Shown: positions 27,401-35,829 of the stretch, in pieces
Layout of the letters: every line of letters starts with the position of its first letter
Position numbering within the stretch: position 1 is the stretch's first letter
Source of the DNA: UBA3069 sp050633465
GTDB taxonomy: Bacteria > Pseudomonadota > Alphaproteobacteria > Rhodobacterales > Rhodobacteraceae
NCBI GenBank assembly: GCA_050633465.1
Contig: JBOEGO010000020.1
Location: 115,622 to 179,621 of the forward strand
Reading direction: 5' to 3'
Length of the DNA: 64,000 bases
The notes under the pieces: model-generated
Database searches by the model: none
The model's input: the letters and a program-made list of their open reading frames with translations, nothing else
Told to the model about the DNA's origin: nothing
Made by a program: the position numbers and the translations under genes

Positions 27401-28364
27401 ATGTGCCGACATGCACGGCGGTGCGCAGATCGTCGGGCCAGCTTGCGTGTTCCTCGGCCACCACGCGTTTGACCTCTTTGGCGGTGTCCAACAGGTTGAA
27501 ACCCTTGCGTTTTACCACCTGTAGCGCAACGGTGGTTTCGCCGTTGAAACGGGCCACGCCCAGCCTGTCTTCGAATGTCAGGCGGATCTGGGCCAGATCG
27601 CCAAGGGTGACCACACGGGTGCCGTTGACCTTGACCGGCAGGGAATAGATGTCGCGCACATCGTCGAATGACGACGGGATTTTGACCGAAAACGTGCCAT
27701 TGGCGGTGTCGACCTTGCCTGCGGCGATCAATTGGTTGTTGTTTTGCACCACATTGATCAGCTCCAGCGCGGTGACGTTATATGCCTCCAGGCGCAGGGG
27801 GTCGATCACCACCTCGACCATTTCGTCGCGGTTGCCTGCGATGCCTGCCTCCAGCACGGCGTCGATGCCTTCGACCTTTTCCTGCAAATCCTTGGCGATG
27901 CGGGTCATGGTGCGTTCGGGCACGGCGCCCGTCAGGTTGACAATGATGATCGGGAATTCGCTGAAATTGATTTCGTTGATGGTGTATTTTTCCGCCCCGT
28001 CGGGGAATTTGGATTCGGCGGTGGACATGGAATCACGCACATCGGCCATGATTTTGGATTTGTCCCAGCCGAATTCGAATTCCAGCGCCACACCGGCGTA
28101 GCCCTCGGCGGCGGTGGCGGACATGGTTTTCAGCCCGTCCAGATCGGACAGTTCGGTTTCCATCACCTTGACCAGCAGGGTTTCGGAATCCTCGGCTGAA
28201 ATACCGGGGAAGGGGACGGATACGAACAGGGCAGGGATTTCGATATCCGGCTCGCCCTCTTTGGGCAGGCCGAAATAGGCAAATCCGCCTGCCAGCAGCG
28301 ACAGGATGATAAATGCAACCACCATCCGCGCCCGTGACGCGGCCCAATCGACCATACCCGTCAT
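24498..28364 (-). CDS. RND efflux permease (AcrB/HAE-like, enlarged)
   Basis: Proton-driven inner-membrane pump of the resistance-nodulation-division superfamily, 1288 aa, about 250 longer than AcrB. The N-terminal helix is followed by a porter domain (GEPDIEIPALFVSVPFPG, GLKTMSATAAEGYAGV). In TM4 the charge-relay motif reads GMLVDGAIVVVE, with one Asp where AcrB has two. Extra hydrophobic helices occur around residues 500-610 (LPFWLRALLVLPAMMFLF, AALFLISAIAASIILGA), which explains the length. The C-terminal half repeats the pattern (VALAGIVVNNNIVLID). The start overlaps the adaptor's stop (ATGA). Substrate unknown. Confidence 0.92.
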   Translation of the reverse strand: MTGMVDWAASRARMVVAFIILSLLAGGFAYFGLPKEGEPDIEIPALFVSVPFPGISAEDSETLLVKVMETELSDLDGLKTMSATAAEGYAGVALEFEFGWDKSKIMADVRDSMSTAESKFPDGAEKYTINEINFSEFPIIIVNLTGAVPERTMTRIAKDLQEKVEGIDAVLEAGIAGNRDEMVEVVIDPLRLEAYNVTALELINVVQNNNQLIAAGKVDTANGTFSVKIPSSFDDVRDIYSLPVKVNGTRVVTLGDLAQIRLTFEDRLGVARFNGETTVALQVVKRKGFNLLDTAKEVKRVVAEEHASWPDDLRTAVHVGTSNDQSRVVGSMVSQLEGSVLTAIALVMMVVLASLGTRAALLVGFAIPTSFLLCFVLLAIMGITISNIVMFGLILAVGMLVDGAIVVVEYADKRISEGSGPMHAYVEAAKRMFWPVISSTATTLCAFLPMLFWPGVPGQFMGMLPVTLIFVLSASLVVALIYLPVMGGVSGRLSRSFSHASDALKHALPFWLRALLVLPAMMFLFIGAMQLLNPGYLFGDQPISDTWTQFLPGAALFLISAIAASIILGAAQWDRKPRAIRAKRRTPFGWFIKMIAGNPIMPLVTIAGVIGLVFFISFVLFPAKSKGVEFFVESEPEQAIVYVRARGNLSMDEKDALVAQAEQIVLAHPGVLNAFAFAGDGGLNSNTGGAQPPVDTIGQVQLETIPWEDRTDRPELDGDIVLEELTTQLLQIPGIKVEILAQARGPASAKPVHLRIKGDNWDDLLAATAQAREKFESTPGLDLVEDTLPLPGIDWQIDVDVEKAGRYGADVATVGAMVQLVTRGILLDTMRVPSSDEEVDIRVRLPESDRVLSTLDTLKVRTSDGLVPLANFITRKPVPKLAQISRVDQKRYFDVKAAVEAGRTVIRAELAADKVPGTQFEPIYTALTAGQSQDSRFTRTDMGLRLDYGFGAEIDATEAEEGTPYNASVTTTRKRLFGLLGEETTTRYFNLPAVTDAQTVSLLQAAIDAGGSITSVPVNANDRIETLTEWLETSPFASGLEWEWTGDQEDQEESGAFLMNAFAGALGLMFIILLAQFNSFYNSFLVLLAVVLSTAGVLVGMMVMEQTFSIIMTGTGIVALAGIVVNNNIVLIDTYQEYSAYMPRVEAIVRTAEDRIRPVLLTTITTMAGLAPMMYGLSLDFVNGGYSIDSPTALWWKQLATAVVFGLGIATVLTLVFTPAMLALRIWLVTYVRALFRLLSVLTRGRSSRVGKDWELRRAARRLKAPEIIWDDDTVDIHPAARPIKAAE

Positions 28365-29569
28365 TGTGCATCCTTTGCATAGACCGGCGTGATTGGCACG
28401 CCATCGGTGACATATTCCTGACCCACCGTGATTACGTTCACGCTGTCGGGCAGGCCGGTGACCCAGACGCCTTCGGCGGTGTCGCGCAGCAATTCAACCG
28501 CGATGAAACCGGCGGTGTTGCCGTTTTCGACAACACGCACACCCAGCGCGCCCTGATCGTTCAGGGTCAGGGCGGATTGCGGCAGCAGGTGCCCCTTGCT
28601 GCCCGGTGCGGCGATGATGATTTCGGCGGTTTGGCCGCTGCGGATGGTCAGGTCGGGGTTGGCCACGTCGATTTCCACCTTGAACGTGCGGGTCTGCACA
28701 TCGGCGGCACGCGACAGAAACCGCACCCGCCCCTGCACGGTTTCGCCCGTGGTCAGCCGCGCGCCGGCCCGTGCGCCGATTTCAACGCGGGCGATTTCGG
28801 TTTCGGGCACATAGGCGACCAGTTTGATCGGGTCCAGTTGCAGAACGGTGGCGCAGATGCCCCCCTGTTGCAACAACGCGCCCAGTTCGGCGGTGTCACT
28901 GTCCAGCAGCCCGGCAAACGGGGCGGTCAAGGTGACGCGGGTGATTTCGGTTTTCGCGACTTCCAGATTGGCCTGCGCTGATTCCACGCCTGCCCTGGCG
29001 GCGGTCAGGCGGGTCTGCGAGGCATAGCCATCCTTGGACAGTTTCTCGGCCTGGTTCAGCTCGACCTGTGCGGTTTCCAGCGCGGCATCGGCCTGTGCCA
29101 ATGCGGCATTGCGGGTGCCCAGATCAATCTGGCACAGCACATCGCCTGCGGCCACGGTGGCACCTGCACGCAGGGGGGGCGACACGATGCGCCCCGTTGT
29201 TTCGGCGCGCACATCGACCTGACGCGCAGCCTGTGTTTCGCCGCGCAACACCACGGCACTGTCGACCTCTTGTGAGGTTGATGCCATGGCGACGACCCGC
29301 ATTGCACCCGCTGGCGTATCGGTTTGCGCAGTGTCTGCCGCCATATCAGCGCCTGCATCGGCCCCGGTGCCGGTGGTTGTAGCGGTGGTCGCATCGGTTG
29401 CTGTGTCCGCGGCTGTTTCCGTGGCGCCATCGGCGGGCGTTTGTGCCTCCGTTTCGCGGGGATCGTCCTTGGAGCCAAGGGCCATCGCGTGCAGCGCATC
29501 ACGCTCCATCACCAGAAAATACAGGGCTACCGACACCAGAATGGCGGTGATCAGGGAAATGGGTCGCAT
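28361..29569 (-). CDS. RND efflux periplasmic adaptor (membrane fusion protein)
   Basis: Protein of 402 aa that links the RND permease to an outer-membrane channel. One N-terminal membrane helix (LITAILVSVALYFLV), then an unusual Ala/Thr/Asp-rich linker (about residues 40-90), then the lipoyl/barrel-sandwich halves (VRAETTGRIVSPPLRAGATVAAGDVLCQIDLG and VTLTAPFAGLLDSD in parts) around a coiled coil (AQADAALETAQVELNQAEKL), then a beta-barrel. First gene of a two-gene operon; no outer-membrane TolC gene is adjacent. Confidence 0.92.
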   Translation of the reverse strand: MRPISLITAILVSVALYFLVMERDALHAMALGSKDDPRETEAQTPADGATETAADTATDATTATTTGTGADAGADMAADTAQTDTPAGAMRVVAMASTSQEVDSAVVLRGETQAARQVDVRAETTGRIVSPPLRAGATVAAGDVLCQIDLGTRNAALAQADAALETAQVELNQAEKLSKDGYASQTRLTAARAGVESAQANLEVAKTEITRVTLTAPFAGLLDSDTAELGALLQQGGICATVLQLDPIKLVAYVPETEIARVEIGARAGARLTTGETVQGRVRFLSRAADVQTRTFKVEIDVANPDLTIRSGQTAEIIIAAPGSKGHLLPQSALTLNDQGALGVRVVENGNTAGFIAVELLRDTAEGVWVTGLPDSVNVITVGQEYVTDGVPITPVYAKDAQ

Positions 29570-29868
29570 GATTTATTCTGGTCCTTTGAACGGGGCCGAT
29601 TGGGTCATTTTTGATATCAGATGTGCAGTCAGCGCAGGCAAAACAAGCAAATCAAGGCTGAAATTAGTCCTGCTGCTGCTTTTGGGGCACGCATTGCGGT
29701 CACACTAAACCGACCCGTTCATTTTACGTTCTAACGACGTTACGTGCAAGAACTAGACGCGCCAGTGGCGGGGCACTGATGAAACCTGCTGAAATTCCGC
29801 TCTGATAGCAAGGCTTGGCAGCGCCAAGTCGACAGGTTAAGAGGGGGCAAACCAGAAGGGGCAAGCCT
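29570..29868. other. Divergent intergenic region, RND operon / yfgM-bamB-der
   Basis: About 300 nt with no credible gene. It must hold promoters for the minus-strand efflux operon and the plus-strand yfgM gene. I see no clear operator or hairpin; AGGGG just before the GTG at 29869 is the yfgM ribosome-binding site. Confidence 0.6.
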
Positions 29869-30564
29869 GTGAGCGATACAGACAGTTTCATTGACGAGGT
29901 GACCGAAGAGGTCCGCCGTGACCGCCTGTTTGCGATGATGAAACGCTATGGCTGGATCGCGGTTCTGGTGGTTCTGCTGGTGGTGGGCGGCGCGGCGTTT
30001 CGCGAATATCGCAACGCCACGGAACAGGCCAAGGCCGAGGCGCTGGGCGATGCCATGCTGGCCGCATTGGAAAATGACGACAGCCCCGCACGCATTGCAG
30101 CCCTGTCCGATGTGCAAAGCGACAGCGCGGGCGGGCGGGCCGTGGCGCGGATGCTGGAAACCGGCGAACTGGTGCGCAACGGAGAGGAAGCCGCGGCCAT
30201 CACCCTGCTGGACAGCCTGTCCACCGATGGCGACGTGCCTGAAACCTATCGACAGTTGGCCAGCTTCAAGGCGCTGCTGTTGAAATCCAAGGATATGGAC
30301 GCCGCAACCCGCAAGATCCAGATCGAAGGCGTGATTGCCGCCGGTGGCCCGCTGCGCCTGTTCGCCGAAGAACAGATGGCACTGGCCGAACTGGACGCAG
30401 GCGAAGCCGATGCCGCTATGGCGCGGTTGCAACGCATCCTGCAAGATGCTGAAACCACAGGAGGCTTGCGTCAGCGCGCCTCTCAGTTGATTGTGGCACT
30501 GGGTGGCACGCCAGAGGCCGCACCCGTCAGCGCCATTGATGCCGCAACCGCGGACAGCCAATGA
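29869..30564 (+). CDS. YfgM-like TPR membrane protein
   Basis: Protein of 231 aa with a cytoplasmic start, one membrane helix (about residues 23-43, WIAVLVVLLVVGGAAF) and a periplasmic TPR-like helical region. It matches the YfgM/TPR_21 family, which in E. coli associates with the SecYEG translocon and periplasmic chaperones. The GTG at 29869 is chosen for its AGGGG and because SDTDSFIDEVTEEVRRDRL is the usual start. It precedes bamB and der, the conserved order in many proteobacteria, which supports the assignment. Confidence 0.85.
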   Translation: MSDTDSFIDEVTEEVRRDRLFAMMKRYGWIAVLVVLLVVGGAAFREYRNATEQAKAEALGDAMLAALENDDSPARIAALSDVQSDSAGGRAVARMLETGELVRNGEEAAAITLLDSLSTDGDVPETYRQLASFKALLLKSKDMDAATRKIQIEGVIAAGGPLRLFAEEQMALAELDAGEADAAMARLQRILQDAETTGGLRQRASQLIVALGGTPEAAPVSAIDAATADSQ

Positions 30565-30653
30565 CGGCCCGGGTGGGCAATCAGGCAGGCCAAGGGTGTG
30601 TTTCGGGGCCGGTGACGGACCCGTCAAAGAAAAAAGTAACGGAGAGCGCAGCA

Positions 30654-31976
30654 GTGAAAGTCTCGGGTTTGATCATCGGCCTTATGGGGCTTGGCGTATT
30701 GGCTGGCTGTGGCGAGCGTGAAACCTATCTGCCCGGACAGCGCGAGGAATTGCGCGCCATCACAGCAGATGGCGGCGTTGAGGAGATCAACGGGCAGGCC
30801 AACCGCAGCGCGCCTATCGCATTGCCCAAACAATCGGCCAATGCGGATTGGACCTCGGGGATCGGCACCGCATCGACCCGCGCGTCGCACCCCGCATTGT
30901 CGGGCGCCCCCGCATTGCAATGGAGTGCCGGCATCGGCGCGGGCGACAGCCGCAAGGCGCGCATCAATGCCAATCCCGTTGTCGCGGGCGGGCGGATTTT
31001 CACGCTGGATTCCGGTGCGCAGGTCATGGCCCATTCCACCGCAGGTGCGACCCTGTGGTCGGTCGATCTGACCCCGCCGACGGACCGCGCGGGTGATGCC
31101 TCGGGCGGGGGAATCGCCTTTGGGGATGGTAAGGTATTTGTCTCTTCCGGCTTTGGCCTGTTGACGGCGCTGGATCCGGCCAATGGCGCGGTGGTCTGGC
31201 AACAGGACCTGACCGCAACCGGCACCGGCACGCCTACTGTGGCGGGCGATCTGGTATATTTGATGGCGGGCGACGACACCGCATGGGCGGTTGAAACCGA
31301 CACGGGCCGCGTGCGCTGGCAATTGTCGGCCACGCCGGATGTGGCCAATGTTCTGGGCGCACCCGCGCCTGCCGTTGGCGACAAATTCGTGATCTTTGCA
31401 TTCGGTGACGGCGATGTGCAGGCGGCGTTCAAACGCGGCGGTTTGCGCATGTGGTCGACGCAGGTTTCGGGCCAGCGCAGGCTGCGCGCCCTGTCGAAAA
31501 TCGGTGATATCACAGGGGATCCGGTATTGTCGGGTGACCGTGTTTACGTTGGCACCTCGGCTGGTCGTCTGGTTGCGTTGAACGCAGGCAATGGCGAACG
31601 TGAATGGACCGCCAAAGAGGGCGCGGTTGGCCCCGTCTGGCCTGTCGGTGGTTCGGTGTTTGCCGTGACCGACCTGAATGAACTGGTGCGGTTGGATGCC
31701 ACCACGGGCGAACGGATCTGGGGCGTTGATCTGCCCGGTTTCACATCGAACAAACCCCGCCGTCAGGCCGCAATTTACGGTCACAGCGCGCCGGTTCTGG
31801 CGGGGGGGCGCATTGTTGTGGCCTCGGGCGACGGGCAGTTGCGGTTCTTTGATCCGGCCAATGGCAATCTGGTGCAATCGGTCGAGGTGCCAGGCGGTGC
31901 GACCACCGCGCCCGTGGTTGCGGGTGGGGTGCTCTATGTGGTCAGCAAGCGCGGGCAACTCCACGCTTTCCGTTGA
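30654..31976 (+). CDS. bamB: Outer membrane assembly lipoprotein BamB
   Basis: Beta-propeller lipoprotein of the BAM complex that helps fold outer-membrane proteins. It has 440 aa from the GTG at 30654, preceded by GGAG at 9 nt. The signal peptide ends in lipobox LAGC (LIIGLMGLGVLAGC). PQQ-like propeller repeats are visible: GGRIFTLDSGAQVMAHS, GKVFVSSGFGLLTALDPANGAVVWQ (in parts), LVYLMAGDDTAWAVETDTGRVRW, YVGTSAGRLVALNAGNGE. It sits between yfgM and der. Confidence 0.93.
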   Translation: MKVSGLIIGLMGLGVLAGCGERETYLPGQREELRAITADGGVEEINGQANRSAPIALPKQSANADWTSGIGTASTRASHPALSGAPALQWSAGIGAGDSRKARINANPVVAGGRIFTLDSGAQVMAHSTAGATLWSVDLTPPTDRAGDASGGGIAFGDGKVFVSSGFGLLTALDPANGAVVWQQDLTATGTGTPTVAGDLVYLMAGDDTAWAVETDTGRVRWQLSATPDVANVLGAPAPAVGDKFVIFAFGDGDVQAAFKRGGLRMWSTQVSGQRRLRALSKIGDITGDPVLSGDRVYVGTSAGRLVALNAGNGEREWTAKEGAVGPVWPVGGSVFAVTDLNELVRLDATTGERIWGVDLPGFTSNKPRRQAAIYGHSAPVLAGGRIVVASGDGQLRFFDPANGNLVQSVEVPGGATTAPVVAGGVLYVVSKRGQLHAFR

Positions 31977-32027
31977 CGCAACTTTGGTGTATCAGCGCGG
32001 CTTGATCCGTTATGGAACCGCAGTGAT

Positions 32028-33500
32028 ATGAGCTTTACCCTGGCTATCGTGGGCCGCCCCAATGTGGGAAAGTCCACTCTTTTCAACCGCTTGGTCGGTA
32101 AACGTCTGGCCTTGGTCGATGACCAGCCCGGCGTGACGCGTGATTTGCGCGAAGGCGACGCGCGGCTGGGCGATTTGCGGTTTACCGTGATCGACACCGC
32201 CGGATTGGAAGACGCGACCGATGACAGCCTGCAGGGCCGTATGCGCCGCCTGTCGGAACGTGCCGTTGATATGGCCGATATCTGCCTGTTTATGATCGAC
32301 GCGCGCGTGGGCATCACGCCGGTCGACCAGATGTTCGCCGATATCCTGCGCAAACGCGCCAAACATGTGATCGTCGCCGCCAACAAATCCGAAGGCAAAG
32401 CCGCCGATGCGGGTGTGCTGGAGGCATGGAACCTTGGCCTTGGCGAACCTTTGCGCCTGTCCGCCGAACATGGCGAGGGCATGGGGGAATTGTTCCATGT
32501 GCTGATCCCGCTGGCACAGGAATTTGAAGGGCGCGACGACGAAGAAGCCCCCGAAACCGATGTCGAACTGGACGAGGAACAGGGCGATTTCGACGAGGAT
32601 CTGCCGATCCGCTGGCCGACCGCATCCAAACCGATGCAAATCGCCGTTGTCGGCCGCCCTAATGCGGGAAAATCCACCCTTATCAACCAGTTGCTGGGCG
32701 AAGATCGCCTGTTGACCGGACCCGAGGCAGGCATCACCCGCGATGCCATTTCCCTGCAAATGGATTGGGACGGCCTGCCCGTGCGCATCTGGGACACCGC
32801 AGGCATGCGCAAACGCGCCAAGGTGCAGGAAAAGCTGGAAAAACTGTCGGTGTCCGACGGGCTGCGCGCCGTCAAATTCGCCGAGGTGGTGGTGGTTTTA
32901 CTGGACGCCGCCATACCATTTGAATCGCAGGATTTGCGCATCGCCGATCTGGCCGAACGCGAGGGTCGCGCCGTGGTCATCGCGGTCAACAAATGGGACA
33001 TCGAAGAAGACAAACAGGACAAACTGCGTGAAATGCGCGAGGCATTCGAGCGCCTGCTGCCGCAATTGCGCGGCGCGCCGCTGGTCACCGTGTCGGCCAA
33101 AACCGGCCGCGGCATGGACCGTCTGCGCCAGGCGATCGAGCGCGTCTATACCACCTGGAACACCCGCGTTTCCACTGCCAAGCTGAACCGCTGGTTGCTG
33201 GGCATGGTCGAGGCGCACCCCCCCCCCGCACCGCAGGGCCGCCGGATCAAACTGCGTTACATGACACAGGCCAAAACCCGTCCGCCCGCATTTGTGGTGA
33301 TGTGCAGCCTGCCGGACAAACTGCCCGAAAGCTATTCACGCTATCTGGTCAACGGTTTGCGCGCCGATTTCGACATGCCCGGCACGCCGATCCGGCTGTA
33401 TATGCGCGGGCAGGGGGACAAGAACCCCTATAAAGGCCGCAAGGTCAAAAAGCCGGGCTCACTGGGTAAGCACCTGAAAAATCTGCCTAAGCAGCAGTAG
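32028..33500 (+). CDS. der: Ribosome biogenesis GTPase Der (EngA)
   Basis: Tandem-domain GTPase of 490 aa required for 50S subunit maturation. First G domain: G1 GRPNVGKST, G3 DTAGLED, G4 NKSE. Second: G1 GRPNAGKST, G3 DTAGMRKRAK, G4 NKWD. A KH-like C-terminal domain follows and ends in KGRKVKKPGSLGKH. The linker between the G domains is unusually acidic (DDEEAPETDVELDEEQGDFDED). Its last 14 nt overlap the convergent TspO-like gene. Confidence 0.97.
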   Translation: MSFTLAIVGRPNVGKSTLFNRLVGKRLALVDDQPGVTRDLREGDARLGDLRFTVIDTAGLEDATDDSLQGRMRRLSERAVDMADICLFMIDARVGITPVDQMFADILRKRAKHVIVAANKSEGKAADAGVLEAWNLGLGEPLRLSAEHGEGMGELFHVLIPLAQEFEGRDDEEAPETDVELDEEQGDFDEDLPIRWPTASKPMQIAVVGRPNAGKSTLINQLLGEDRLLTGPEAGITRDAISLQMDWDGLPVRIWDTAGMRKRAKVQEKLEKLSVSDGLRAVKFAEVVVVLLDAAIPFESQDLRIADLAEREGRAVVIAVNKWDIEEDKQDKLREMREAFERLLPQLRGAPLVTVSAKTGRGMDRLRQAIERVYTTWNTRVSTAKLNRWLLGMVEAHPPPAPQGRRIKLRYMTQAKTRPPAFVVMCSLPDKLPESYSRYLVNGLRADFDMPGTPIRLYMRGQGDKNPYKGRKVKKPGSLGKHLKNLPKQQ

Positions 33501-34206
33501 CATCACGCAGGTGCGGCAGCGCGGCGCGGTAGGCCAGCAACATGGCCCCCGCTGCCGCCAACCCGACCACGGCCCAGTTTTGCGTGGCCACATTGGCGAC
33601 GATCACGCCCACCAGCGCCCAGATCACGGCGAATGAAAATTCGGGCGTGTCGCGGCGGCGGACCTGCACCGCCATGGTTAATGCCAGCGCCAGAATGATC
33701 ATCGCGATGGCGGCAACCTGCGCCGGAACAAACCCGTATCCGGCCAGTAACAAACCCAGTGCAACACAGGATGCGGCGGTCAGCCAGCCTGCGTATAAGG
33801 CCACGGGCGTGCGCTGCCACAGGCGATCCTGCCCCCCCGTGCGCAGCAGGGCCAACGCGGCACTGCCCCACATCAACCAGATCAGGACGGTGGCCCAGAC
33901 GGGCGATATATTCGCCACCGGAATCCATGCGGCCCCGATTGCCAGCGACAGAATCAGCGGTGCGCGCATCGGGGTCCAGTCGGGCGTGCGGTCACGTTTC
34001 AACAGGCCGAAAACCGCCCCTGCGATCAGCCAGATATAAATCAGCCCCCAGATCGAAAACGCATAGCCCGCAGGCTGCACCGGCGGGTTGTTTTGCGGAA
34101 TCGGAAATTGGTCGCCGGTAAACCCGTTGAACCCCGAGGTGAGCAGGGGCGACGCCGCAAACGCAAGCGCAGCCACCAGCAAAAACACTGATTTGACTTT
34201 ATCCAT
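33487..34206 (-). CDS. TspO/MBR-related tryptophan-rich membrane protein
   Basis: Integral membrane protein of 239 aa with about seven hydrophobic segments. The N-terminus (PIPQNNPPVQPAGYAFSIWGLIYIWL) has the PAGYAFSIWGLIY motif typical of TspO-related proteins, which bind porphyrins or related ligands, though this protein is longer than the five-helix TspO. The ATG at 34206 is chosen over an upstream alternative because it begins a plausible signal-like helix. It overlaps the end of der by 14 nt. Confidence 0.78.
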   Translation of the reverse strand: MDKVKSVFLLVAALAFAASPLLTSGFNGFTGDQFPIPQNNPPVQPAGYAFSIWGLIYIWLIAGAVFGLLKRDRTPDWTPMRAPLILSLAIGAAWIPVANISPVWATVLIWLMWGSAALALLRTGGQDRLWQRTPVALYAGWLTAASCVALGLLLAGYGFVPAQVAAIAMIILALALTMAVQVRRRDTPEFSFAVIWALVGVIVANVATQNWAVVGLAAAGAMLLAYRAALPHLRDATAA

Positions 34207-34349
34207 GCACCTAATACGCGCGAAAGCGCCGTTTGGTTCCAAATCACTGCCTGAGGGCTTGAATCGAACCCCTTTTGGTCAATATTCTGTTAACAAGAGC
34301 CGTCATGCGCGGATTATTATGTGTGGCGTGGAATTTAACAAAGGGTGCC

Positions 34350-35360
34350 ATGATGAAATTGCCATCGGATATCCGCGAGGTGCGGGCCTTTACCCATAAA
34401 TATGTCGCCAAAAATGACCGCCGTGCGGCGTTTTCCTATTTTGCAACATTTGCAGTGTATTTCGCTGCGCTGATCCTGGGTATTTGGGCGGTTTTGCAGG
34501 GCAATTACTGGATCGCCGCGCCGATGTCGCTGCTGGTCGCGGCCACCACTGTACGGCTTTATGTGATCCAGCATGATTGCGGGCACGGGTCGTTTTTCAC
34601 CACGCGAAAACTGAACGAATTGGCGGGGCACGGGTTGTCGCTGCCCTCGCTCAGCCCGTTTTTGACGATGCGCTATAACCACGACATGCACCACAAACAC
34701 GTGGGCAATCTGGACCACCGCGAGGATGGCGAGGTGTTCACCATGACCCTGCGCGAGTGGAACGAGGCAGGCAGCGGCAAGCGCCTGTTTTACCGCGCCT
34801 ATCGCAACCCCGTGCTGATGATGGTGGCGGGGGCGCTGTTCACCTATTTCATCCGCTATCGCTGGCCGAAAAACACCAGCAAGGTCGGCGTGCGCGGCGT
34901 GCTGCTGCACAATCTGGCGCTGGCGCTGTTTCTGGCGCTGATCTATGCGTTCGCCGGTTGGGCCGGTGTGATTTTCCTGCTGGTCAGCCAGACCATTGGC
35001 GGCATTCTGGGCGTGTTTCAGGTGTATTTGCAGCATAATTTCGAAGACACCTATTGGGATCGCCGCCCCGATCTGGATCCGCAGGTCGCCGCGCTGGTCG
35101 GGTCATCGGCGTTGAATCTGGGCTGGTGGTGGGATCTGTTCACCGGCAATATTGCCTATCACGACATCCACCATTTCAACCCGCGCATTCCGCTTTATAA
35201 TCTGCGCCGCTGCCATTTCGATCTGGATGAAATGTTTGAAATGAACCGCATCGGCTGGCCCGAGGCATTCGCGTCGTTTCGCCTGAAGCTGTGGGACGAA
35301 GACAGCGAACGGCTGGTGCCGTTTCCCGAAACCGACAGCGTGGCGATTCCCGCCGAATGA
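34350..35360 (+). CDS. Fatty acid desaturase
   Basis: Membrane di-iron desaturase of 336 aa. The three histidine boxes are present: HDCGH (VIQHDCGHGSFF), HDMHHKH (RYNHDMHHKHVG) and HDIHH (AYHDIHHFNPRIP). Hydrophobic helices lie between boxes one and three. It would introduce a double bond in an acyl chain or a related lipid; substrate cannot be read. AAGGG lies upstream of the ATG at 34350; the next codon is also ATG. Single-gene unit. Confidence 0.92.
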   Translation: MMKLPSDIREVRAFTHKYVAKNDRRAAFSYFATFAVYFAALILGIWAVLQGNYWIAAPMSLLVAATTVRLYVIQHDCGHGSFFTTRKLNELAGHGLSLPSLSPFLTMRYNHDMHHKHVGNLDHREDGEVFTMTLREWNEAGSGKRLFYRAYRNPVLMMVAGALFTYFIRYRWPKNTSKVGVRGVLLHNLALALFLALIYAFAGWAGVIFLLVSQTIGGILGVFQVYLQHNFEDTYWDRRPDLDPQVAALVGSSALNLGWWWDLFTGNIAYHDIHHFNPRIPLYNLRRCHFDLDEMFEMNRIGWPEAFASFRLKLWDEDSERLVPFPETDSVAIPAE

Positions 35361-35509
35361 TCGCAGGGATCGGCCAAAAGGCGCCTATGTCAGAGCCCGC
35401 CATTTGCGCGGGCTCTTGCGCTTTTTAGGGCTTGGGATACATCTGCGCTCGAGGGCAATTTCGCCTTTGATTCTGGTGGCTTGTGGCCACTGTTGGAGCT
35501 TTTCCTGAA

Positions 35510-35740
35510 ATGAAGAACACCGTATTTGCAATGGGCGTTGCCCTGTCCCTGATCGCCGTTCAAGCCATGGCAGAAGTGAACGACACCGACGGCAATGGCA
35601 GCTATTCCTACGAAGAAATGGCTGCCGCCTATGAGGGCATGAACGACGAACTGTTCGCCGAGATCGACTCGGACGAAAGCGGCGAAGTGTCGGTTGAAGA
35701 ACTGGCAGTTGCTGTTGAAGCAGGTCTGATCGACGCCTGA
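35510..35740 (+). CDS. Small secreted EF-hand protein
   Basis: Protein of 76 aa with a signal peptide (MKNTVFAMGVALSLIAVQAMA) and two EF-hand loops: DTDGNGSYSYEE and DSDESGEVSVEE. Probably a periplasmic calcium-binding protein. No enzymatic domain is present. An intrinsic terminator follows about 40 nt downstream, so it is a single-gene unit. Confidence 0.85.
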   Translation: MKNTVFAMGVALSLIAVQAMAEVNDTDGNGSYSYEEMAAAYEGMNDELFAEIDSDESGEVSVEELAVAVEAGLIDA

Positions 35741-35781
35741 TTTCGATCTCTTGCCGCGACGCCTCGCGCTGCAAGAATTAC

Positions 35782-35810
35782 CCCCCGGCCCTTTGGACCG
35801 GGGGTTTTTT
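35782..35810 (+). terminator. Intrinsic terminator of the EF-hand gene
   Basis: Stem CCCCCGG/CCGGGGG with an inner CC-CTTT-GG helix, followed by six T. Confidence 0.93.
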
Positions 35811-35829
35811 ATGTAAAACAGCGAGAATA

